A DNA stretch of 64,000 nucleotides from assembly GCA_028692715.1 (NCBI GenBank), contig JAQUWU010000004.1:62001-126000 (forward strand), written 5' to 3'. Position 1 is the stretch's first letter. The number at the start of each line of letters is the position of its first letter. Position numbers and translations under genes: made by a program. The notes below the pieces were generated by a model, which saw only the letters and a program-made list of their open reading frames with translations, ran no database searches and had not been told where the DNA came from. This document shows positions 1 through 7,935 of the stretch, piece after piece. This stretch comes from Paludibacter sp. GTDB lineage: Bacteria; Bacteroidota; Bacteroidia; Bacteroidales; Paludibacteraceae.

Positions 1-606
1 AAGCTCAGCATCTTCTTCGTTTCCAATACATACATCTACATATTGCATCAAGGGACGCATAATAGATTGTGCTTTTTCTTTTGTCCAAAGTTTCTTACGG
101 AAGTTTAAGTCAACAGAAACTGTAACACCATTACGTTTAGCTGCTTGACAAGCAAGTTTAGTTAATTCGGCGGATTTGTCTGAAATGGCAGGTGTAATAC
201 CTGACCAGTGAAACCAATCGGCTCCTTTCATGATGGCATCAAAATCGAAATCGGAAGCATCAGCCTCTGCAATTGCCGAATGGGCACGGTCATAAATTAC
301 TTTACTTGGTCGCATTGATGCACCGGTTTCAAGGTAGTAAATACCTACTCTGTCACCTCCACGCGCAATAAAATCGGTATTAACACCAAATTTACGCAAT
401 GCATTAACAGCCGATTGTCCAATCTCGTGAGTTGGCAGTTTTGATACAAAATAAGCTTCATGTCCATAGTTTGCACAGCTAACAGCAACATTTGCTTCTC
501 CTCCACCATAAACAACATCAAATGCATCTGATTGAACAAAGCGCATGTTGCCGGGAGTCGATAAACGGAGCATAATTTCTCCTAAAGTTACAATCTTTTT
601 ACTCAT
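1..606 (-). CDS. kdgK: 2-keto-3-deoxygluconate kinase, PfkB family (partial)
   Basis: The gene reads leftwards from an ATG at 606-604 and runs off the left edge, so 202 codons of a usual ~340 are visible. The protein starts MSKKIVTLGEIMLRLSTPG, typical of Bacteroidetes KdgK, and carries the PfkB glycine-rich substrate loop GGGEANVAVSCANYG at residues 34-48. The family phosphorylates 2-keto-3-deoxygluconate (KDG) to KDPG in the cytoplasm, the common end of galacturonate and unsaturated-uronate breakdown. It lies beside uxaC and the pectin locus, which fits. A candidate promoter (688-695) and a 14-bp motif (716-729) shared with the pectin genes lie upstream. The C-terminal catalytic Asp and ATP-binding region are outside the window. 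A related ribokinase-family sugar kinase is the only real alternative. Confidence 0.85.
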   Translation of the reverse strand, partial: MSKKIVTLGEIMLRLSTPGNMRFVQSDAFDVVYGGGEANVAVSCANYGHEAYFVSKLPTHEIGQSAVNALRKFGVNTDFIARGGDRVGIYYLETGASMRPSKVIYDRAHSAIAEADASDFDFDAIMKGADWFHWSGITPAISDKSAELTKLACQAAKRNGVTVSVDLNFRKKLWTKEKAQSIMRPLMQYVDVCIGNEEDAEL

Positions 607-687
607 TACTAAATATTGAAATGTTTAATGTGAAATAATTTAATTAATTGGTTGACCAAAAATACTGCTTTTTTTTGAATAAAGGGT

Positions 688-695
688 CAAAAATA
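688..695 (-). promoter_or_regulatory. Putative -7 promoter element of kdgK
   Basis: On the minus strand this reads TATTTTTG, matching the Bacteroidetes -7 consensus TAnnTTTG, about 80 bp before the kdgK start. No TTG lies at the usual -33 distance, suggesting that activation is needed. The start of the shared 14-bp motif is exactly 34 bp upstream. Confidence 0.55.
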
Positions 696-715
696 GTTCA
701 TATTTGGATGACTAT

Positions 716-729
716 AGTGTAAAAATTGA
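716..729 (-). promoter_or_regulatory. Shared pectin-locus motif upstream of kdgK
   Basis: The minus strand reads TCAATTTTTACACT. This matches 13 of 14 bases of the site at 29,554-29,567 and lies the same 34 bp from its -7 element. A weaker copy (ACAAATAGTTCACT) lies exactly 21 bp further upstream at 737-750. It is inferred to be an activator site. Confidence 0.55.
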
Positions 730-933
730 TATTTAAAGTGAACTATTTGTTCGTTATTTAATATCTTAGTATTAAAAAAGAATAAAGATAGAATTTTTAT
801 AAATAATACCGATTGTAAAAACAATACAGCCCAATTTCGACTTTCCCTGCTACAACCAGAGCAAGTTCAGCTTATTGCTTAATTTGTTTGTTCCGATACT
901 CGGAATCTCGAAATACTTGATAAACATCGGCAT

Positions 934-986
934 TACCAACTGTAGACATTCAAAATGAATGGATCATTTTAAATGTACAGTTGGTA
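934..986. terminator. Inverted repeat downstream of uxaC
   Basis: TACCAACTGTA (934-944) is complementary to TACAGTTGGTA (976-986), and the stem continues imperfectly inward. It lies 8 bp past the uxaC stop. There is no clear T tract on the minus strand, so termination is plausible but unproven. Confidence 0.45.
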
Positions 987-993
987 TAAACTA

Positions 994-2400
994 CTAAAAT
1001 TTGAAGAAATTTTTAGCATTGTTGTAACTAATATCTTCTACCATTTTTCCAATAAATTCTAATTCCTGATAAGGTAACAATCCATTTTCCACATCATTAG
1101 CTATCAAATTACAAAGGGTACGTCGGAAATATTCATGTCGTGGATAAGAAAGAAAACTACGTGAGTCCGTTAACATACCAACAAATCTGCTTAACAAACC
1201 AAGAACTGAAAGCGAATTCATTTGTTTTTCCATACCATCTTTTTGATCAAGGAACCACCAACCAGAACCAAATTGAATTTTACCGGCAACTGTACCATCC
1301 TGAAAATTACCAATCATAGTTGCAATCACTTCATTATCAGATGGGTTCAGGTTGTAAAGAATAGTTTTAGCTAGTTTATTATTTGTGTCGAGTCTGTTTA
1401 GAAATTTTGACATAGCTTTGGCAGTATTAAAAGTTCCAATAGAGTCGAAACCAGTATCTGCACCTAACTGGTTAAATAATCGAGTGTTATTGTTTCGAAT
1501 AGCACCGAAATGGAATTGTTGTGTCCAGCCTTTTTCCCAATCCATTTCAGCAAAAATAACCATCATTGCCGATTTGAATTTTAAAATTTCTGAATATGAC
1601 AATTCCTTTCCACCGTAAACTTTATTGAATATTGTTTTGATTTCCAATTCTGTATAATCTTCGGCATAAAATTCTTCAATTCCGTGATCCGAAAGTTTAC
1701 AGCCTTGTTCAGCGAAGAAATCCTGACGTTTTCTTAAGGCCAGAATCATATCGTCAAAAGTAGAGATTGTAATACCGGACACACTTGCAAGTTGTTCAAC
1801 ATAAGCACGGAAATTGGCTGAATCTTCCACCGTCATAGCTTTATCAGGACGCCACGTAGGTAACATTTTTATTTCAAAACCATCTTTTCGAGTTTTAATA
1901 TGGTGTTCCAATGAATCAACAGGGTCATCGGTTGTACAAACAACTTCTACCTTATAATGTCTCATTAAGTTTCTAGCTGTAAATTGTGGTGATTGTAATT
2001 TTTCATTACATTCATCAAATATCTCACGAGCTGTTTTCGGAGAAAGTAATTTTTCGATGCCAAAAGCAGTTTTCAGTTCAAGGTGTGTCCAATGATACAA
2101 TGGATTACGCATCGTGTGAGGTACAGTTTCTGCCCATTTTTCAAATTTCTCCCAATCAGAGCTGTCTTTTCCAGTACAGTATTTTTCATCTATACCGTTG
2201 GTACGCATAGCACGCCATTTATAATGATCGCCACCAAGCCAGGCTTCTGTTATTGATTTAAACTGATGATCATTTGCTACCATTGAAGGTACCAAATGGC
2301 AATGATAATCGATAATAGGTTGAGCAGCAGCATGATTGTGGTATAACTGCTGAGCAGTTTCTGTCTGTAACAAGAAATTTTCGTCTAAGAAGTTTTTCAT
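994..2400 (-). CDS. uxaC: Uronate (glucuronate/galacturonate) isomerase
   Basis: The 468-residue protein has the usual length and sequence of UxaC. It carries the metal-binding amidohydrolase-type motif DYHCHL at residues 31-36 and a closing region rich in Arg/His (DSRSFLSYPRHEYFRR) conserved in the family. The enzyme converts D-galacturonate to D-tagaturonate in the cytoplasm, the first step towards 2-keto-3-deoxygluconate, which KdgK phosphorylates. It faces the same way as kdgK but is separated by 387 bp containing an inverted repeat and a kdgK promoter, so the two genes are probably separate units. Its own promoter is not obvious. The neighbouring pectin locus makes galacturonate the likely substrate, although the family also takes glucuronate. 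Confidence 0.95.
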   Translation of the reverse strand: MKNFLDENFLLQTETAQQLYHNHAAAQPIIDYHCHLVPSMVANDHQFKSITEAWLGGDHYKWRAMRTNGIDEKYCTGKDSSDWEKFEKWAETVPHTMRNPLYHWTHLELKTAFGIEKLLSPKTAREIFDECNEKLQSPQFTARNLMRHYKVEVVCTTDDPVDSLEHHIKTRKDGFEIKMLPTWRPDKAMTVEDSANFRAYVEQLASVSGITISTFDDMILALRKRQDFFAEQGCKLSDHGIEEFYAEDYTELEIKTIFNKVYGGKELSYSEILKFKSAMMVIFAEMDWEKGWTQQFHFGAIRNNNTRLFNQLGADTGFDSIGTFNTAKAMSKFLNRLDTNNKLAKTILYNLNPSDNEVIATMIGNFQDGTVAGKIQFGSGWWFLDQKDGMEKQMNSLSVLGLLSRFVGMLTDSRSFLSYPRHEYFRRTLCNLIANDVENGLLPYQELEFIGKMVEDISYNNAKNFFKF

Positions 2401-2790
2401 GATAATTAATTTTTTAAATCGACTGAATTTTACTTAAAAATTGAATATCCATTCTCAATTTTGAATAAAAATGAGTGAAAGATTAATGAATTTGCAATTT
2501 TTAGATTGAATATGATGAATAGAAATAAACAATATAAGTGTTTTTAAATAGTTTTCAAACAGATAAATTTATTTATCTTACTTAAATACAGTAATATAGA
2601 ATTAAAGCTAAGTTGAGAATTAAAATCCCGTGTTCGCCCACGAAGATACGAATAATTTTATATTTACGAAATAGGAGTATGTTTTCTTTCAAATTATGGA
2701 TCTGTGTACGGATATGGACGGGTTGTATATTTCCTTTAAGTAATCGAATTCAAGTATTGTTGTATTTCTTTATTAAAGATAAAAAATGGA

Positions 2791-2893
2791 ACCTGCCTGC
2801 AGCAGGCAGGTTCAAGTATCTGAATATCATATCGCCTTCAACGATATGATATTCAGATACTTGAACCTTAACCTTCCCAGATTTATCTGGGAA
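2791..2893. repeat. Cluster of three palindromes
   Basis: Three inverted repeats follow one another. ACCTGCCTGC (2791-2800) pairs with 2802-2811 around a single A. A perfect 26-bp stem has arms at 2809-2834 and 2842-2867 with a 7-nt loop. TTCCCAGAT (2874-2882) pairs with ATCTGGGAA (2885-2893). The first two overlap by 3 bp. The GC-rich first palindrome stands out in an AT-rich region. No open frame is supported here. Confidence 0.8.
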
Positions 2894-3200
2894 AAATCTT
2901 TTTTCTTATATTCGCCATTTTCAGTTAAATCATTCAAAATCAGCGTTATATTAACTCTTTTAAATGGAACATTATATAGTTTCATTTACTTATATCTATT
3001 AAATACCGAATAAATAGTGACAAAAAATGAATTTTGATTCTTATTTTTACTCCCTACAATATTATTCAAATGAATTGACTTTTAGACTTATAAAATAAAA
3101 GTTGATTAAGTGATTATTGAAATTCGGAATTTATGGCTCAAATCCCAATCTGTTAAATTGATGAACCTGTTTTATGTGATTATATCCATCTAGAACAATG

Positions 3201-3263
3201 TCAAATTCTCCACATTTAATGATAAAAATTGTACATAAATTAAAATATTCCCCTCTATATTTG
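3201..3263 (+). promoter_or_regulatory. Promoter and shared motif upstream of T9SS methylesterase
   Basis: TCAAATTCTCCACA (3201-3214) is a copy of the pectin-locus motif. A degenerate second copy lies 21 bp later (3222-3235), 34 bp before the perfect -7 element TATATTTG (3256-3263). The nearest TTG is 24 bp from the -7 element, longer than usual. Confidence 0.55.
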
Positions 3264-3550
3264 TAGGAAACGAAAATCACAAAAACCTACTCAAAATATT
3301 GAACTCATTTTGTAGGTAATTATTGAATACCATTTGTTGATAAATAGACAGGGTAAGTAAGTGTTTATTGTACATCTTTCAGATCAATTTTAAGTTTGTA
3401 TTTCAAGTGAATGAAAGTGCAGGATGTTGTAGACAATGATTTGGATTTTTGCGGATGTATTAAAAATCAGTAAAAAGGTACGTAGTCAGATATAAAATAA
3501 AATTCTTACAGTAAATAATATCACTAATGTTAACTTTAAAAAACAATTTT

Positions 3551-6500
3551 ATGAGAAAAAAAATCTTCTTTTCATTTTTTGCGCTATTTACTTGTTTCGC
3601 ATGGTCCGGCGCAGAAATCGTGATTATTCCTTGGGCCGGAGTGAATTACAATTTCAATTTGTGTGATGGAAGTATAATAGCGGCAAATTCCGATGTTAAA
3701 ACGGATGTTGATTATGGTATTTTTAGATCTTATCTGGGTACAGGAGTTCCTTACCAGTATAATGGAGCTCAACATGGTGTTGAGTTTAAAGCCGGAAATA
3801 TCATTGAGCTTGATGTGGCAAGAGATGCAACCATCCGGATAGGTGGTTGCCAGTATTCCGGATCTACCTCTACAATAACAGTTTCCGATAAGAACGGTTC
3901 GTATACAGAAACCGTACTTTCAAAAACACCCACCTGTAACGATACCCTTGATTTCGTATACACTGGTCCTGCAACTACAATAAAGATTGATTTTGGGGTA
4001 GGTAAAACCTATGTTCCAAGTATTGATGTAGTTGCCGGTGATGTTGTTCCTGAAGCAGGTCTGACTTATAATTATAAATTCTTTGACGGGAGTGTGCTTC
4101 CACAAGTTACCACCACCAAATATCCTATGTTTGTCACTGCAGATGGTATCTTGACCATGAACAGCAATACTATTAATACTAGTTTGCAGTTCTGGTATCA
4201 TGATGCTACTCATGGAGTTGTGATGTACCCCGGTACAACAATGAAATTTGCTGTGGCAGGTGATGCTACCATTACTTTCGGGACGTGCCAATACAGTGCA
4301 GCTAACGCTGTGTTTAATATAACCGATGAAACAGGAACAGCTTTAGGAACTACCATCGCCAGCGATAATGGTACAGGTGTTGATGGTTCCCACAGTTTTG
4401 TATACAAAGGTGACGCGGGTTTCGTAACAGCTACTTTAAGCAATACAAGTTCTCCCACAGGTGCTGTTTATATACACTATGCAACTATTGAAAATGAAAA
4501 AGCCAAGACCAGTAAAATTGATTCTTGGGACTTTGGAGCTGCACAACTGGATGCACTTAGGTACAATAACCAGTTAACGGAATCTATAATCAACGGATGG
4601 TATCCGTCAACCGTTACTGCTGGATCAACTGGTGCTGTACTTCCAACTTCTTTCACTGCAGGTGTACTTAGTTGGACAGGTGGCGGTAACGATCGTTTAA
4701 GAACATCAAATACTAATCTGACACGCTATGATGCAAACAGTGCACCCATTACAATTGGTGATTCCGTATTGACAGGTTCACTTTATGTGAATTCGAGTGC
4801 TAATATAAGCAGATATTTTACCCTGTCACTGAGTGAGAACGATGAGGTATATCTATACGTTAAATCAAGTGCTTCCAGCATATTGAACTTTATATATGAA
4901 GATGCTGCCGTGCAATCTGATACTGCTAATGTAAGTTCTGCTGGTCGTGTTGTCAGGTTCGTCGCCAAGAATTCAGGTGAATATAAAATCTATGATTCAT
5001 CAGCTAAACCGTTCTATTATCGTGTTTTGAGAAAAGACGCCACTATGGTAAATGTAAGCGGTGCGATGAACGAGACTGCTGCAGCAGATATTCCTTCCGG
5101 CTATAGAATTGTATTTACAAATCATGCAGGTAAATCATGGAATGCAGTTGTCTCGGGCAGTGCATATGCTGGAAAAGTCCCTGCAGGATTTGAATATATG
5201 TTAAGTCTGGCCAATGCCAATGGTTATATTATCAGCAACGGAACTTCACTTACAGTTGAAAAAGATACTATCTACGAAATTGCCGTTACAAGATTGGAAA
5301 TGTATACCGTAAGCGGATCTTTTTTCGGTCTTAATACTTCACAATTGTCGAAATTAAAACTGAACTACAATCCACCTGCTTCGGCAAATAAAATTTTCAT
5401 TCCTGAAACTATTGTAGATGCAGCCAATGCTACTTATACTGCTAAGTTAGAACCTAACTGCAAATATATGATTACAGCTGATGGCGTGAATGATTTTATT
5501 ATTCCGATTGATTCTATCACCATTCATAAGGTTGATACAACTGTCAATATCACTTTCGAAGCAAAACCCGTATACCCGGTAACAATAACTACAGAAGGAT
5601 TAGTCGATTCACTAAAAACAAAATTAAATGTAGTGTTCACCAATCTGAATGAATCGGGTTATGTGTATAGCTTTGCCGATATGAATAATATTAATCTTAG
5701 GGATGGTGTTTACTCTATTTCTTGTACAGGAGTTGACGATGCGCCTGTGGAATTGGGAGCAACATCCAATATAAGTATTAATAGTGGAGCTGGATCAAAG
5801 GCATTAGCTTTTAAAACTGTCACATTTTGGCCTTTCGACGATGTAGTTATCTCGAACGGGACTGCTGCATACAAAGGTTTACTTTTTACAGGAAATATTT
5901 ATAACGAAATTGCCAAGAGCCATCTGGTTGCCAAAAGTAAAGCAAGTATAGAGGTTCCAATGAATCCGGGTGAAAAATTGACGGTTACTTATTATTATGC
6001 CGCTAAATTCTCCATTGCAGGTGGTGATACAATTTCTACGGCAAGTGGCAGCACAAGCACATACGAAAGTACATCGTATCTGTATCCGGGTTCTGAATCT
6101 GGTTACGTTACAATAGGAACCGGTGCAGCAACGACCTATATCACAGATATAGCAGTTGCTAAAACATTGTCTTATGCCGCGATAATTACAGTTGGTGTTG
6201 ATAAAGACTATCAGACGGTAAACGATGCTCTTAGTGCAGTCCGTTCCATGATTCGTCCAAACAAGGAGCGAGTGAAAATTATGGTTGATCCGGGAAACTA
6301 CGAAGAAATGTTGGTGATTGATGTTGATAGTGTTTCTATTGTTAATGCTTCATCAACTCCAAGTATAGCTTTGGTTAATATGGGCGTTGATATTGATGCC
6401 AATGCCGTCAGAATTACTTCTTATTACGGCCACGGATATAATTACTACAGTATGGGCTCAAACCAGAAATGGAGTGCAGATGTATTGAGAGTGAATAAAG

Positions 6501-7648
6501 AAAACGGATATACAAATTATATTAATACAGGTGGAACTTCAACAAGTGGCTCGTACTGGAATGCTACAGTAGTTGTTTCTGCTCCCGGGTTCGTAGCTAA
6601 GAATATCATTTTTGAGAACTCATATAATCAATACATCTCAATGAAAGAATCGGATGATGTTGTTGAAGAATGGGCTACCGGAGGTAAAGGTACTCGCCCA
6701 ACGGTTATAGGAAGTACCGATGTTCAGGCTAAGAGTTTTGTAGAAAGAGCTGCAGCAATTGCCATTACAAATAGCGGTGATAAAACTGTTCTTGACAAAT
6801 GTAGGGTAGTCGGTCGTCAGGATTCGTTCTACGGAGCTGAAGGAGCAAGAGTTGTTGCTTATAAGGGTTCGCTTATGGGCGGAACCGATTATATATTCGG
6901 AGGTATGACATTGATTTGCTACAAAAGTGATCTGGCAATGAATACAAGTGAAACCAGTACGGACGTGTCTTATATTACTGCTGCACAACAAAGTAGTAGC
7001 CGCGGTTTCCTTATGTATGAATGTACCGTAACTTCTGCAAAACCAGGTACCGAAACAGCTTCTGCCTATTTGTCGAAACCCGGTTTATTTGGTCGCCCAT
7101 GGTTAGGTACTACCAGTGAGGTTGTTTTCTACAATACTATGATTGACTCAACAAACTCTACCGGTTTTGAAGGTAAGTCTCTTATTCAACCCGAAGCATG
7201 GTCGTCGAGTCTTGGAGGAGCTTCAGACAAGTGTTATGAATATGGTACGGTTGAACAATCAGGTGAAGATAATTCTGCAAGTCGAATCTCATGGTCGCAT
7301 GTACTAACGACTCCTGTTTTGACAGATGCTATCGATATTACAACCTTCAACTTTACAAAAGGTACCGATAACTGGGATCCTATTCCCAATTTAATTGTAA
7401 ATGACGTTATAAACGGAGTGATCAAACCTCAGACGGTTTCTTCGGTTAAAATTTATGCCTATGGAAATAAACTTTTTGTTTCTAATATTAAATCGAACAC
7501 AAAAATCAATATTTACGGATTGGATGGCTTGTTAATCAAAACACTTGAAACGGATGTTGACACTAATATTACCCTTCAAAAAGGTCTTTGTATTGTGAAA
7601 GCAATAGCTATTGATGGTAATAAAGTTATAAAAGTGTTAATCCAATAA
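3551..7648 (+). CDS. Multidomain pectin methylesterase (CE8) with T9SS tail
   Basis: I take ATG 3551, which begins a clean signal peptide (MRKKIFFSFFALFTCFAWS); an in-frame ATG at 3527 would add eight residues in front. From the chosen start, two related ~130-residue modules (about residues 20-320) are followed by an unidentified sandwich-like domain (320-500), Ig/carboxypeptidase-like repeats, and a partial third copy of the first module before the catalytic domain. The CE8 domain (about 880-1,280) shows VVGRQDSFYG, GGTDYIFGG, SYITAAQQ and FGRPW, which supply the family's Gln, two Asp and Arg. The last ~65 residues are a type-A T9SS sorting domain. It would remove methyl esters from homogalacturonan outside the cell, preparing it for the lyases. 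A strong terminator follows, so it is probably transcribed alone. It is over three times the length of simple CE8 enzymes. Confidence 0.88.
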   Translation: MRKKIFFSFFALFTCFAWSGAEIVIIPWAGVNYNFNLCDGSIIAANSDVKTDVDYGIFRSYLGTGVPYQYNGAQHGVEFKAGNIIELDVARDATIRIGGCQYSGSTSTITVSDKNGSYTETVLSKTPTCNDTLDFVYTGPATTIKIDFGVGKTYVPSIDVVAGDVVPEAGLTYNYKFFDGSVLPQVTTTKYPMFVTADGILTMNSNTINTSLQFWYHDATHGVVMYPGTTMKFAVAGDATITFGTCQYSAANAVFNITDETGTALGTTIASDNGTGVDGSHSFVYKGDAGFVTATLSNTSSPTGAVYIHYATIENEKAKTSKIDSWDFGAAQLDALRYNNQLTESIINGWYPSTVTAGSTGAVLPTSFTAGVLSWTGGGNDRLRTSNTNLTRYDANSAPITIGDSVLTGSLYVNSSANISRYFTLSLSENDEVYLYVKSSASSILNFIYEDAAVQSDTANVSSAGRVVRFVAKNSGEYKIYDSSAKPFYYRVLRKDATMVNVSGAMNETAAADIPSGYRIVFTNHAGKSWNAVVSGSAYAGKVPAGFEYMLSLANANGYIISNGTSLTVEKDTIYEIAVTRLEMYTVSGSFFGLNTSQLSKLKLNYNPPASANKIFIPETIVDAANATYTAKLEPNCKYMITADGVNDFIIPIDSITIHKVDTTVNITFEAKPVYPVTITTEGLVDSLKTKLNVVFTNLNESGYVYSFADMNNINLRDGVYSISCTGVDDAPVELGATSNISINSGAGSKALAFKTVTFWPFDDVVISNGTAAYKGLLFTGNIYNEIAKSHLVAKSKASIEVPMNPGEKLTVTYYYAAKFSIAGGDTISTASGSTSTYESTSYLYPGSESGYVTIGTGAATTYITDIAVAKTLSYAAIITVGVDKDYQTVNDALSAVRSMIRPNKERVKIMVDPGNYEEMLVIDVDSVSIVNASSTPSIALVNMGVDIDANAVRITSYYGHGYNYYSMGSNQKWSADVLRVNKENGYTNYINTGGTSTSGSYWNATVVVSAPGFVAKNIIFENSYNQYISMKESDDVVEEWATGGKGTRPTVIGSTDVQAKSFVERAAAIAITNSGDKTVLDKCRVVGRQDSFYGAEGARVVAYKGSLMGGTDYIFGGMTLICYKSDLAMNTSETSTDVSYITAAQQSSSRGFLMYECTVTSAKPGTETASAYLSKPGLFGRPWLGTTSEVVFYNTMIDSTNSTGFEGKSLIQPEAWSSSLGGASDKCYEYGTVEQSGEDNSASRISWSHVLTTPVLTDAIDITTFNFTKGTDNWDPIPNLIVNDVINGVIKPQTVSSVKIYAYGNKLFVSNIKSNTKINIYGLDGLLIKTLETDVDTNITLQKGLCIVKAIAIDGNKVIKVLIQ

Positions 7649-7668
7649 GTTGGAATTTCCAATGAATT

Positions 7669-7703
7669 AAAGAGGTTGTTCATATTGAACAACCTCTTTT
7701 TTT
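7669..7703 (+). terminator. Rho-independent terminator after methylesterase
   Basis: A perfect 14-bp stem (7669-7682 with 7686-7699), a 3-nt loop and a T tract. Confidence 0.9.
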
Positions 7704-7823
7704 ACTATCAGATTTTTAAGTATTTATGTGGTAGAAAAAAATATATTTAGGCTTTTGTAATCTTACTTCATTCATAGAATCATAACTTCAATAAAATGAA
7801 AAAAAGGACAATAAGTATTTAAG

Positions 7824-7887
7824 TCAAATATTCCACAGTAAAAGGTCAATTTTTGAACATAATAAAAATGTCATAGTCCTACTTTTG
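7824..7887 (+). promoter_or_regulatory. susC promoter with two motif copies
   Basis: TCAAATATTCCACA (7824-7837) and TCAATTTTTGAACA (7846-7859) are direct copies 22 bp apart. They begin 56 and 34 bp before TACTTTTG (7880-7887), a perfect TAnnTTTG element. The nearest TTG is 24 bp away. The leader to the susC ATG is about 45 nt. Confidence 0.6.
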
Positions 7888-7935
7888 TTTACGTAAAGTT
7901 ATAATCTATTAATAATTGTAATACATGAGTAAACA

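Larger units (their letters stand above)
607..993. other. Intergenic region kdgK-uxaC
   Basis: No gene is seen. The stretch holds the kdgK promoter and operator-like motif (688-729), an ATACCGATTGTA word at 806-817 that recurs at 31,670, and an imperfect inverted repeat (934-986) just beyond the uxaC stop codon. Confidence 0.6.
2401..3550. other. Long intergenic region uxaC-pectin methylesterase
   Basis: About 1.15 kb without a credible gene; short open frames here lack family resemblance and overlap the inverted repeats. It contains a cluster of three hairpins (2791-2893), a shared motif and promoter for the downstream methylesterase (3201-3263), and a long AT-rich leader of about 280 bp before the start codon. 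Confidence 0.6.

Noticed and set aside
2613-3013. Two overlapping plus-strand open frames of 75-78 codons
   Set aside because: They run through the palindrome cluster, have no family resemblance, and their composition follows the AT-rich intergenic background.
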